This document shows, one piece after another, positions 13,301-16,200 of a stretch of 16,200 bases of DNA (positions within the stretch are counted from its first letter, which is position 1; each line of letters opens with the position of its first letter). Origin of the DNA: Planctomycetaceae bacterium (GTDB lineage Bacteria; Planctomycetota; Planctomycetia; Pirellulales; Thermoguttaceae); assembly GCA_031287585.1 (NCBI GenBank), contig JAITST010000126.1, positions 1-16,200 on the forward strand, written 5' to 3'. The position numbers and the translations under genes were made by a program. The notes beneath the pieces are model-generated. The model searched no databases, was not told the origin of the DNA, and saw only the letters and a list, made by a program, of their open reading frames with translations.

Positions 13301-16200
13301 ATTCCGTCAGCGCCGCGATGTATGGTGTAAATGCTGCGTTGGCGGAAGCAAAACGGGAACACGGCAGAGAGGCGGACGATGCCGAATACGTGGAGGCAAA
13401 AGTTCAGTACCTTATCGACAAGGCAAAAATCATCAAAAACAAAACGCCTGAATTTTCTGCATTGCAGAAGGAGAAAGAACAGGAAATTCTCGACGCAGAA
13501 CATACGTTTGCGTTTACCCGCGCCGACGCAATGCGTAATTATGATATTGCGGTTGCAAACAGCAGTTATACTTACACGGAAGCGGCAATTTACGCTCAAG
13601 AGATTTATGACAAGGCGTTTGCCGAACATTCGGAGACCTACTTGGACTCGATGAATGAGGCAATGCAAACCTATTCTCTTGCGTTGATAACTGCGTCGAA
13701 TCAATGGCAAAGCGGGGCAGAGAATTCATTAGCAAAACATTTATTGGATTATCAACTGTCGATTTCGGCTGCCGCAAAGGATTGGCTCGAAGGAGAGAAC
13801 GGTGCAAGAACGGAATGTGATACGGCAATCAATGAAGCCCATACGGATTTACCGCTTGCGGTGAAGGACGCTTATACTCTTTGGAAAAACTCCGTTGCGG
13901 CAGCAGACGCGGCAAGTGAAATGTCCGTTCTTCTCGCTTCGTTTGCATTGAATACGGCTATCAATCCGGCACGGGAAGAGTGGGCAACGGCAATCGGCAC
14001 GGCAAACACAGAGTTTGAAGAAGACATTTCGGCAGCGGCGAACGATTATGCAACGGCGGCAAATAATGCGGTGACAACACACAACAGTAATCTGCTTGCC
14101 GCAACACAGGATTGGACGGAATCCGTTTCCGAAGCGAAGTCCGATTGGCTGGAGGCGAATTTATCGGCAGTAGGGCAATCCATCGAAAGTGCAACGGACG
14201 CTTGGTTGGAATGGCTCGGCGATGTCAACGCATTACGGACGGCAGCGTTTTCGGAGTGGAACAACATTCAGGAAACGGCGTATTCACAGAAAGAATACGC
14301 TGCGGCAGCGGCGCAAGAAGTGTTTTCCAATGCGAAAGCGGCAGCGATTGCGGACGAAAAACTTGCCTTGCTTCCGTATCAGCAAACAATGCGGGAAGAG
14401 ATACTTGACGCAGAGAACGACTATGTAGATAATATCACCGATGCGTGGGTTACCCAAAATACCAGCGTCACGGCGGCACGAACTTCTTGGAACAGCAGTG
14501 CGGCGGACGCGGCGAATACTTATTACGAAGAGGTCAGTGAATCATCGGCAACACTCCTTACCGGCCGTATGACAAATCAGACCTTGAAGAACACAGAAGA
14601 CCAAGTGTCCTTGCTGGCATATCAGGTCGGGGTGCAGCCGTTGAACACGTCTTGGCAGAGCAATGAAAACGAAGCATCAGAACAGTATCAGCAGGAATTA
14701 GCATCGGCAGATGAAACACGATACGCGGCAATCATCGGTGCAACGGCGGTTTATAAAAACACGATGAGCCAAGCCGGTTATGTCTATGAGAACGTTCTCG
14801 CAAACTACGACCGTACCGTAGGAGCAGAACTCTCCGATGCCGACAGCGTATGGGCTTCGGCAGTGTGGACGGACTACACGGACTATCTCAAATCAATCAG
14901 CAGTATCTCAACGGAATACTCCGAAACGGTCATCAACGCAACAACTGCTTACACGGTTGCCGTTGCCGCATTGGACAAAACGCTCGCCATTGCGCGGGCG
15001 AACTCCGACCGCACTTATGCCGAAGACCTTGCAGACAATGTTAAAACTTATGGGAACACCAAAGCCAACTGCAAGGAGAAACGTGCAAACCGTGATGCCT
15101 TTCAGGCGTATAAAGCGGAACTGGCATTTGGCAATAATGGCAGCAAGAGCATAGACGAAAAACGTTCACATACGGCGCAGGTAAGCCCGACGGCATTTAA
15201 TTCCACTACGTGGGTCGGCTACTGGGTGAGGAACATCAGCGAAGGCACTCTGAAAGATGTTGTTTGGGATTCGGCGGTCGGTGTTGCGGACAGCATTACA
15301 GGCAACGGTGTTTCTAATATGCTGCGCTGGAATGGGCTGCAAAACTGGACGGACACGAGTTCCTCGGCTTACACAGCAGGAGTGATAGGCGGCACGATGA
15401 TTTCAGTGACCTTGTCCTTCGGAGCCGGTGCGTCGTGCAGTGCGGTTTCGACGTTCGTGAAGGTTATCGGCATAATGGACAGCATCGGTGGCGTGTCAAA
15501 CTTGGCTTACAAAGTCAGCACCGGGCAACAAATCACAGCCGGTGACTGTTTCAGCGTCGCCACAAGTTCCGCCGTCTGGTTCGGCATCGGTCGAGCCGTC
15601 AAAAAACTTAACGGATGGCAGTGCTTCACGGTCGATACACTCGTCATTACTGAGGACACATTGCCAACAGAACAATTTGAGCCGGTATATGCAGGTTTTG
15701 ATTGGACAACGCACATTGTGTTGGGAGTTGCCGCCACTGCTATTATTGGTTGGCAATTCAACGATATCCGGCGCAAAAAGGAAGAAGAAAAACAAAAGTT
15801 GCTCCCGCCGATGATGAACAAAAAACGTCAAACAGCAACAGAAAAATTATTCGAGTCAGACAATGTGCTTGATGATTTACTAGGTGTGTCCGATGACGCG
15901 GCGGATTCCCCGCTATTGTTGTGCAATGCCGAAAAGCATATCAACGTGCAATATCAGTTCCGTTCGACACAAGAGAAATATGATTCATTGCCGAAGCGTG
16001 GTATGTTTTCCCGCATCGTGACGACACTTTTATTGCTTGCGCTTTTATGGGGCGGATTCTTTGCGTGGCAGTATCGCAGAGCAAATACGCTGCCTCTAAC
16101 GCAAGTGTCGCATCAGAAAACATCGCAACTGCAAGCGAAAAGAATTGGAGACATAACGCTCGGCGACCGAGTGTTGGGAAAGAATCCGGTGTTATCAGCG
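1384..16200 (+). CDS. Giant modular surface/exoprotein with C-terminal Hint-like module (3' end outside window)
   Basis: Reading codon by codon I found no stop from ATG 1384 to the last base, so at least 4,939 residues are encoded and the gene continues. Order of parts: LE-rich N-terminal motif (29-43), Calx-beta-like (43-183), PPC-like (188-327), about 29 Big_9/cadherin-like repeats (349-3421), Ala-rich hendecad helical stalk (3425-4599), Gly/Ala-rich hydrophobic segment (4604-4746), Hint-like Cys block (4747-4756), two predicted transmembrane helices (about 4776-4794 and 4878-4896), and the Hint-like IGDITLGDRVLGKNP block (4921-4935). Big_9, Calx-beta and PPC domains are known in secreted and cell-surface proteins. 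Hint modules catalyse self-cleavage in inteins, hedgehog proteins and polymorphic toxins. I infer a long surface fibre whose C-terminus is processed. There is no classical signal peptide: the first 45 residues have no hydrophobic core. The exact role (adhesin, toxin carrier, predation or sheath protein) cannot be told without the C-terminus. Existence of the gene is near certain; function is moderate to low. Confidence 0.95.
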   Translation, partial: MLSRKTFLQQVVDAVFGTRKNEKFRKRTLGLETLESRELLSAVSVSSGQDSIEEGQSGYIQIQRDDTSTEETIFYELDWRNGSGSNGSEPGWAADGVDFDCLANLGGDYGYVTFTVGQQNANIDINVFSDQLAEGTEQLYVSLPSYDSIGRDYIDTLCDYDYGDGYTINPNASSVTISILDNTAAAAADAGDTLATAMGIVFNNNVFNYTDIIGNGFYGYLDVDIYQLTVSSGDIGREYVFETSLPNSSNASPVDTYLYLFNSSGSQLTYDDDGGNGLYSRLTFTPAEAGTYYLGVSSYGNRYYSPTFASSGSGGGTGDYTLTVTVNGGENTNGGNTGNEDTGDDELSYVSLNISNDQYTVLHNTVMSVSASYGLLSNDYNPGIAGVSIVANSLPLYGQLQLSPNGAFVYTPDDGFVGQDCFTYRLAETNGNISDVAMVIIDVTNSEATGSFPTFSFVHDSSPSFYYYTNLLYYWNDADGDELSIPEFTNAQHGTVNVSSDGYFTYTPDEHFIGSDFFHVKIVDSTGAGTLHLVPITVSNSTPIAHNDYYVTAVGGVLQIDYGGILNNDSDYDGDSFSVVQSSQTQNGTLTLNPNGTFTYVPNAGFSGVDSFTYEITDGIDKGVAVAFINVSAEQNPAAIDDSFTLTAGSSYNGSVRWNDNYYAVYPMGDIEFEAADPHHGTLTFSTDGQFIYTPDAGFTGEDSFTYKITGYFGESNTALVLLHVSNQLPRVIDGTYYTYANTTLTEGDNNSSKQGVLSNGIDYDWGQDIIVDWHGQPSHGTVSVSFNGSFEYIPDTNFVGTDHFVYHVSDSYSEGVYGDVTIYVTNHVPTANDDNHWLYSRTSDGSAYEPYEFNVLSNDYDYEYQPLTVTILAEPTHGTLTANAESGSYTYTPDPLFTGIDVFIYYVSDGIAASNTARVTLNVSPAQATARFDEYTVEYGHKLTVSPSYENIYQDERTTYVMSSLFSNDTTNEQFSLDTLQIVKQPAYGTVELEVDEDGQYTGGFTYTPNNTSLTPGQGEPILIDGFSYQFGEGDLTSNVASVKIAIQFQKPAAKNDAYTLQNLVGTESGAYGAANSGIRGPYTVPISSGVLANDSGNWSSYSYFSSWNSFSSLSASAQELLFNTWIQGDITGSIRHFVVAGTMTTEEGGTVILNSGGGFTYTPPAVSGEEGFYGLDSFEYQTSYYLCLPNAEPLRIGTKSQKTTVTLDLRVTEPVARDDFYVMPPNLDTLEIGINEGLISHYYGYYGYYGYYSYYGYYGAYGGENDSDLNGMELQIYQPGPVSTDGSEGHSLTVHADGSFEFTPSSETFAGEVTFEYRVTNGIRISDPVKVTLLVENHSPTVYYTPRLTVSPETEYSGSLPVSDDGRGTLTYTVTGYKPSWVSINPDGTYHFTPPAGFDGAIEIPYSVSDGVAGHRIAEGQLCISANSYYSGYYLYADLIYESYDRCGYYYGYDSESDWIFYPLNGNVLYNASTNGGDVNVEWNSSNINEDSDVIFTASSDGNYSIQVKDTASSGLIHKSFSYTIHATAPNGTPLEIDSTLHVEILPVPSLPKRTTLYTAQYISDPDTQSVYFKLDDAFANSYYNYYNNYYYYGYYYGYPWQDTETYSYEWDTSGTSSWLDLENSHFNADGTFDLRSLDTLSHQDNIYDIPYTVRKNTTDVVVEEGVVRVHLRTTLAVAADDEYTVLHDNPLLVPWDNGLFINDTDIDIGNLSASVISTPAHAERFEFDEHGGFLYVPVAGFVGWDSFEYKLNPDSSYVGKGYSARVNIHVTDTPGTAKNDYYEIEHDQKLFVSYKEGVLLQESSNYGYVYGGDVDPDEGDMGIAQMEIVGNGPEHGILTTNALGGFCYEPEAGYTGIDTFYYRFGTSQTKSNVAAVSIRVKNTLPQPQNDQYFLPDASGTVFYRNYEEGVLANDTLRDNEIPTVLLKSSNAQGTLDLRPSGAFIYTPLAGFHGTDYFVYTISDGIEESIQAVISFTVDNAQPAAVSDRYETSKNCALTIAANEGVLLNDYDENGDILTWSVLTQPTHGTLLGTSQNGGFHYLPDENFVGEDFFTYQVNDPYGGTAAGVVRINITGEKATASKHTYTTEYNRTLVVSRLDGLLISQNGTEGNGASEYHLTVQVLDQPEHGILSLSSSGMFTYTPEEDYIGEDMFTFQTYKDGIPGAVSSAVISVTAPSAATAVNDVYSLLHNEDLILNVDEGLLANDQLAETGLVEIIIVNQPLHGTVSVNQNGSFRYAPSQGFAGNDLFTYKIKKGETYSNIASVSLSITNTVDAAQEKSYMTHSEESLWMSVWDGVIGYTHDSEGDLLTVTLLQDVRHGELILYENGAFGYIPDEGFFGEDSFYYQLADSITAGGMAKVTIYVENTAPVVLNDTYEVWAVNEERYYQVSASEIQFGTVNDGVMDNSVLIRPAWNGILANDTDADFDDLTALLVNTPLNGTLTLDANGGFHYVPNAGFVGTDMFTYRVSDGHSTSGIASVEIIVKETLPHSVNDTYTALQNEVLFIPLEQSVLKNDFDRTYSRLAAEILTQPSHGTLLWNEQGVFTYIPTQDYIGDDSFTYRAGKSAATGSAATVTIHVLSLDDAAISPVTVQNDSYEVSHNGVLVAEKRNVLSNDSYWGNDERFAVLEDTPQHGTLVFFSDGTFRYTPFAFYQGIDTFTYRVHCGELISDSATVTITVINTAPVVTDDSYSTHAGTALFVDAENGVLLNDTDDENDFLTASVYTQPQHGTLTLFSGGAFTYLPTAGYTGNDSFQYIVNGSVIGTVSISVENSAPTGNYHSYSTLHDKTLRVEASAGVLENAADADNDTLSCEVYETTSHGQLTLYADGTFVYKPDNAYAGSDSFTYRIWDGTDWSAEQTVYLNVTNTNDPIQNLYYSVKHDTALMVFSSEGLIPNRVDADGDYLSVLVPSYGMPQYGELEYFANGSFIYTPNADYAGYDSFVYRITDGVDSNGDGIPDYQEQTVSIYVENTLPYIPYNTFYSVEHNKNLIVYADNGILKYAADSNGETFTIALSNEPQHGTVTLGYDGAFIYQPEDDFTGQDTFTVAVTNGVDANQDGTPDYQTAVITIDVIHPQIWANNDYYSISMGQSLLVAESAEFDNLWEQAVYHNLPGANDYHYGDGALQYQLVSAPSQGGTVIMKETGVFGFIPDQYFSGSYTFTYEVSNGFESDTADITIYVSDSYIYPQNDSYSLSTDYYTADGNTYYSPSYYGYYNGETLNIINASEFTSGLLANDYLSNGGVSGLKFDPNRYEVSVDTLPFEGKGEFKSNTYGGFLFIPNDTVNETITFTYTVRDKITDTTVEGSATIYAYNILPVTNNDEFYSYYKTPASANGSYTARVSIASLLENDFDYESNSLSFAGLAYCPDNVTVSGGEIVYTLPAGYESGSVAVTYKVTDSIHDDSEYSTGTLTITILNDRITVKEYNAEAARKKQDSIALNNHIKRLIQAGRTREIAEGGIFDLQTTLETAIDAATLTMFNALAEEQAGLLELYLNSENTRILLKEQKEAETLAQYQAAELTYTIAAFQASSALNAAERGAEQQYRTTEENETAAYLRQLAALDATHRAGLIIQENQLSEELDEHADTQMEANDTARQEHTQRLNEAEEDYASTLTALTLQRNTAIANAEVAFHNASDTAKTTRNTAVASASAAYQTAVNSASSERNAALSDAQTAYQNAAAAAEAIYAQQTPDAETTDSIQLMNNADYRAAVEEAFEEYCTLVEALEEDYWDAMRMANSDYEDALIAAKSAYNSSYGAASSTFNSAVNTAKTAFNNAQQAAVSAQNTKIAYADGVYYTTVQNASAVYSTSVFAAYTTYDQQRYNANSAYTTSVENAVNTKIDRVYDAEIDYNNTMDPFDSAYRSAAREALRNYETGVHSANTIFDNATLAADIAFRSAEVTHSNTLLVNMLTAFTTRDGQFREQNQTLITAKKTAWNTLQATCWAAENTYIGTINTAMQSIRSNNALQTYSVSAAMYGVNAALAEAKREHGREADDAEYVEAKVQYLIDKAKIIKNKTPEFSALQKEKEQEILDAEHTFAFTRADAMRNYDIAVANSSYTYTEAAIYAQEIYDKAFAEHSETYLDSMNEAMQTYSLALITASNQWQSGAENSLAKHLLDYQLSISAAAKDWLEGENGARTECDTAINEAHTDLPLAVKDAYTLWKNSVAAADAASEMSVLLASFALNTAINPAREEWATAIGTANTEFEEDISAAANDYATAANNAVTTHNSNLLAATQDWTESVSEAKSDWLEANLSAVGQSIESATDAWLEWLGDVNALRTAAFSEWNNIQETAYSQKEYAAAAAQEVFSNAKAAAIADEKLALLPYQQTMREEILDAENDYVDNITDAWVTQNTSVTAARTSWNSSAADAANTYYEEVSESSATLLTGRMTNQTLKNTEDQVSLLAYQVGVQPLNTSWQSNENEASEQYQQELASADETRYAAIIGATAVYKNTMSQAGYVYENVLANYDRTVGAELSDADSVWASAVWTDYTDYLKSISSISTEYSETVINATTAYTVAVAALDKTLAIARANSDRTYAEDLADNVKTYGNTKANCKEKRANRDAFQAYKAELAFGNNGSKSIDEKRSHTAQVSPTAFNSTTWVGYWVRNISEGTLKDVVWDSAVGVADSITGNGVSNMLRWNGLQNWTDTSSSAYTAGVIGGTMISVTLSFGAGASCSAVSTFVKVIGIMDSIGGVSNLAYKVSTGQQITAGDCFSVATSSAVWFGIGRAVKKLNGWQCFTVDTLVITEDTLPTEQFEPVYAGFDWTTHIVLGVAATAIIGWQFNDIRRKKEEEKQKLLPPMMNKKRQTATEKLFESDNVLDDLLGVSDDAADSPLLLCNAEKHINVQYQFRSTQEKYDSLPKRGMFSRIVTTLLLLALLWGGFFAWQYRRANTLPLTQVSHQKTSQLQAKRIGDITLGDRVLGKNPVLSA
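1468..1512 (+). other. N-terminal LExLExRxLLSA motif (residues 29-43)
   Basis: After a basic stretch, the sequence KRTLGLETLESRELLSAV appears. A motif of this form (LE-x-LE-x-R-x-LLS, related in look to the LEPR-XLL motif) is common at the start of very large planctomycete exoproteins. Its biochemical role is not established to my knowledge. A sorting or secretion signal is the usual guess, because a standard signal peptide is absent here. Confidence 0.7.
1510..1932 (+). other. Calx-beta-like domain (residues about 43-183)
   Basis: The domain runs from VSVSSGQDSIEEGQSGYIQI to SSVTISILDN. The opening 'S-I-E-E-G' and the closing 'VTISILDN' are the typical first and last strands of Calx-beta domains, calcium-binding beta sandwiches found in large surface proteins. 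The acidic loops in between fit. The call rests on these end motifs and length (about 140 residues). Confidence 0.6.
1945..2364 (+). other. PPC-like (bacterial pre-peptidase C-terminal) domain (residues about 188-327)
   Basis: Diagnostic pieces in order are DAGDTLATA, then LDVDIYQLTVSSGD, YLYLFNSSGSQLTYDDDGG, AGTYYLGVSSYGN and DYTLTVTV. This is the usual layout of PPC beta-sandwich domains, including the 'DxDxY' start and the acidic DDDGG loop. It follows the Calx-beta-like domain directly and is followed by an Asn/Gly/Asp-rich linker (to about 2424). Confidence 0.7.
4681..4746 (+). other. Ser/aromatic low-complexity insertion in repeat 8 (residues 1100-1121)
   Basis: Directly after a normal 'GVLANDSGN', repeat 8 has a stretch made almost only of Ser, Tyr, Phe, Trp and Asn (WSSYSYFSSWNSFSS). 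The ordinary repeat resumes further on at 'GGTVILNSGGGFTYTP'. It makes repeat 8 (about 160 residues) much longer than its neighbours. Confidence 0.6.
5113..5178 (+). repeat. Tyr-Gly tract in repeat 9 (residues 1244-1265)
   Basis: About six tandem 9-base units encode Tyr-Gly-Tyr variants (YYGYYGYYGYYSYYGYYG). The tract is inserted between 'NEGLIS' and 'NDSDLNG', which in other repeats are contiguous (as GLLSNDSD). The near-identical codons suggest expansion of a short unit by slippage within a loop. Confidence 0.85.
5674..5748 (+). other. Tyr-rich stretch in repeat 11 (residues 1431-1455)
   Basis: Clusters YYSGYYLY and GYYYGYD lie in the poorly conserved unit between repeats 10 and 12. They are less regular than the tract at 5113-5178. 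Confidence 0.5.
6136..6186 (+). repeat. Tyr/Asn/Gly tract in repeat 12 (residues 1585-1601)
   Basis: YYNYYNNYYYYGYYYGY: 12 of 17 residues are Tyr, coded by mixed TAT and TAC. It precedes a divergent unit whose 'SSWLDLENSHFNADGTF' resembles cadherin-like rather than Big_9 repeats. Confidence 0.75.
10243..10278 (+). other. EF-hand-like calcium loop in repeat 25 (residues 2954-2965)
   Basis: DSNGDGIPDYQE has Asp/Asn/Asp at positions 1, 3 and 5, Gly at 6, Ile at 7, Asp at 9 and Glu at 12, a full EF-hand loop signature. It sits between the 'RITDGV' and 'QTVSIYV' strands at the end of the repeat. Calcium binding is inferred. Confidence 0.6.
10552..10587 (+). other. EF-hand-like calcium loop in repeat 26 (residues 3057-3068)
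   Basis: DANQDGTPDYQT occupies the same place in repeat 26 as the loop in repeat 25. Positions 1, 3, 5 and 9 are Asp/Asn/Asp/Asp, but position 12 is Thr instead of Glu, so coordination may be weaker. Confidence 0.5.
10984..11037 (+). other. Tyr-rich insertion in repeat 28 (residues 3201-3218)
   Basis: After 'NDSYSLSTD' the sequence runs YYTADGNTYYSPSYYGYY before resuming at 'NGETLNI'. In other repeats the parts on either side are adjacent, so this is an insertion in the first loop, a different site from that in repeat 9. Confidence 0.6.
11656..15180 (+). other. Ala-rich helical stalk with 11-residue periodicity (residues about 3425-4599)
   Basis: At the end of the beta-repeats composition changes sharply: Gly and Pro nearly vanish, and Ala, Glu, Asn, Thr and Ser dominate (Ala 3-8 of every 20 residues in the stretches I counted). 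Three blocks keep an 11-residue frame: residues 3600-3698, 3709-3983 and 4121-4307. A typical unit has an aromatic at position 3 and small residues at positions 6 and 10 (examples SAYNSSYGAAS, AVYSTSVFAAY, QDWTESVSEAK). I count about 50 units. In the last block the aromatic is often Trp. Hendecads are known to form straight or right-handed coiled coils and amphipathic helices. The region would be a rigid rod well over 100 nm long if fully helical and extended, which is inference. A few four-residue insertions (for example before 4121) fit 15-residue variants seen in coiled coils. Confidence 0.8.
15193..15621 (+). other. Hydrophobic Gly/Ala/Ser-rich pre-Hint segment (residues 4604-4746)
   Basis: After the stalk the sequence becomes globular and hydrophobic, with GVIGGTMISVTLSFGAGAS and STFVKVIGIM (within about 15370-15477) and FSVATSSAVWFGIGRAV shortly before the putative Hint Cys. 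Gly/Ala-rich hydrophobic segments of this kind commonly precede Hint or toxin modules in polymorphic toxins. It could be a membrane-interacting or pre-toxin segment. It matches no domain I can name with certainty. Confidence 0.5.
15622..15651 (+). other. Hint-like block A start with putative catalytic Cys (residues 4747-4756)
   Basis: CFTVDTLVIT follows the pattern CF-x-x-(G/D)-T-L-V-x-T that opens Hint domains of polymorphic toxins and similar proteins. The Cys (C4747) would be the nucleophile for the N-S acyl shift. Normally an I-x-x-I-x-x-GD motif follows within about 20-25 residues. Here it is 180 residues further on (see 16132-16200). Confidence 0.6.
15709..15765 (+). other. Predicted transmembrane helix 1 (residues about 4776-4794)
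   Basis: THIVLGVAATAIIGWQF is hydrophobic and followed by the strongly basic and acidic NDIRRKKEEEKQK, which would anchor the helix end. Read by eye, without a prediction program. Confidence 0.6.
15766..16014 (+). other. Charged linker between the two membrane helices (residues about 4795-4877)
   Basis: The linker starts with a basic/acidic helix-like stretch, then has an Asp/Leu-rich part (ESDNVLDDLLGVSDDA) and ends basic (LPKRGMFSR). About 80 residues long, it has no recognised domain and should lie on the opposite side of the membrane from the two Hint blocks if both helices span. Confidence 0.5.
16015..16071 (+). other. Predicted transmembrane helix 2 (residues about 4878-4896)
   Basis: IVTTLLLLALLWGGFFAW, flanked by basic residues on both sides (KRGMFSR before, QYRR after). 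This is the most hydrophobic stretch in the readable protein. Confidence 0.75.
16132..16200 (+). other. Hint-like IGDI...GDRV block, continues beyond window (residues 4917-4939)
   Basis: RIGDITLGDRVLGKNP matches the part of Hint domains that follows the opening Cys block (I-x-x-I-x-x-GD-x-V-x-x-x-NP). The later conserved Thr-x-x-His and terminal His-Asn or equivalent blocks are not in the window, so activity cannot be judged. Confidence 0.65.

Noticed and set aside
12247..13710. Several overlapping minus-strand open frames of 120-195 codons rich in Cys and Arg
   Set aside because: They mirror the Ala-rich plus-strand stalk (GCA/GCG codons read backwards give Cys and Arg) and show no coding signs of their own.
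15622..16200. Hint-like blocks considered as an intein inside the giant protein
   Set aside because: No splice-type C-terminal block is visible in the window, and the location behind a Gly/Ala-rich hydrophobic segment near the protein's likely end fits a processing Hint module better. The missing downstream sequence could change this.

Overview
The window is dominated by one enormous plus-strand reading frame. It opens at an ATG at 1384 behind a GGAG ribosome binding site and runs without a stop to the last base (16200), at least 4,939 codons, so the protein is 3'-truncated by the window. The organism is most likely a planctomycete, inferred from the protein's N-terminal 'LETLESRELLSA' motif followed by Calx-beta, pre-peptidase-C (PPC) and cadherin/Ig-like repeats in a giant secreted protein. 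Base composition looks moderate, close to half GC by eye. I cannot place it more finely.

Layout. 1-374: a decayed IS5-family transposase, internally deleted and frameshifted. 375-774: a 400-bp IS1-family remnant bounded by a 10-bp perfect terminal inverted repeat, sitting inside the IS5 relic. 775-919: AT-rich spacer with no gene. 920-1351: a 143-codon ORF of unknown function that ends 32 bases before the giant gene. 1384-16200: the giant gene.

The giant protein reads in order: motif-bearing N-terminus (residues 1-43), Calx-beta-like domain (about 43-183), PPC-like domain (about 188-327), Asn/Gly/Asp linker, about 29 Big_9/cadherin-like repeats (about 349-3421), an Ala-rich helical stalk of nearly 1,200 residues with strict 11-residue periodicity (about 3425-4599), a Gly/Ala-rich hydrophobic segment, and a Hint-like autoprocessing module. 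The putative catalytic Cys of the Hint module (C4747) is separated from the following 'IGDITLGDRVLGKNP' block by about 170 residues holding two predicted transmembrane helices. The rest of the Hint domain, and any cargo behind it, lie beyond the window.

My reading is an extended surface fibre (beta-repeat rod plus helical stalk) that presents or releases a C-terminal part through Hint-type cleavage, broadly like polymorphic-toxin or filamentous adhesin-type exoproteins. This is inferred from architecture alone. Also notable are Tyr/Gly low-complexity tracts in several beta-repeats, EF-hand-like calcium loops in two neighbouring repeats, and a miniature IS1 derivative upstream.
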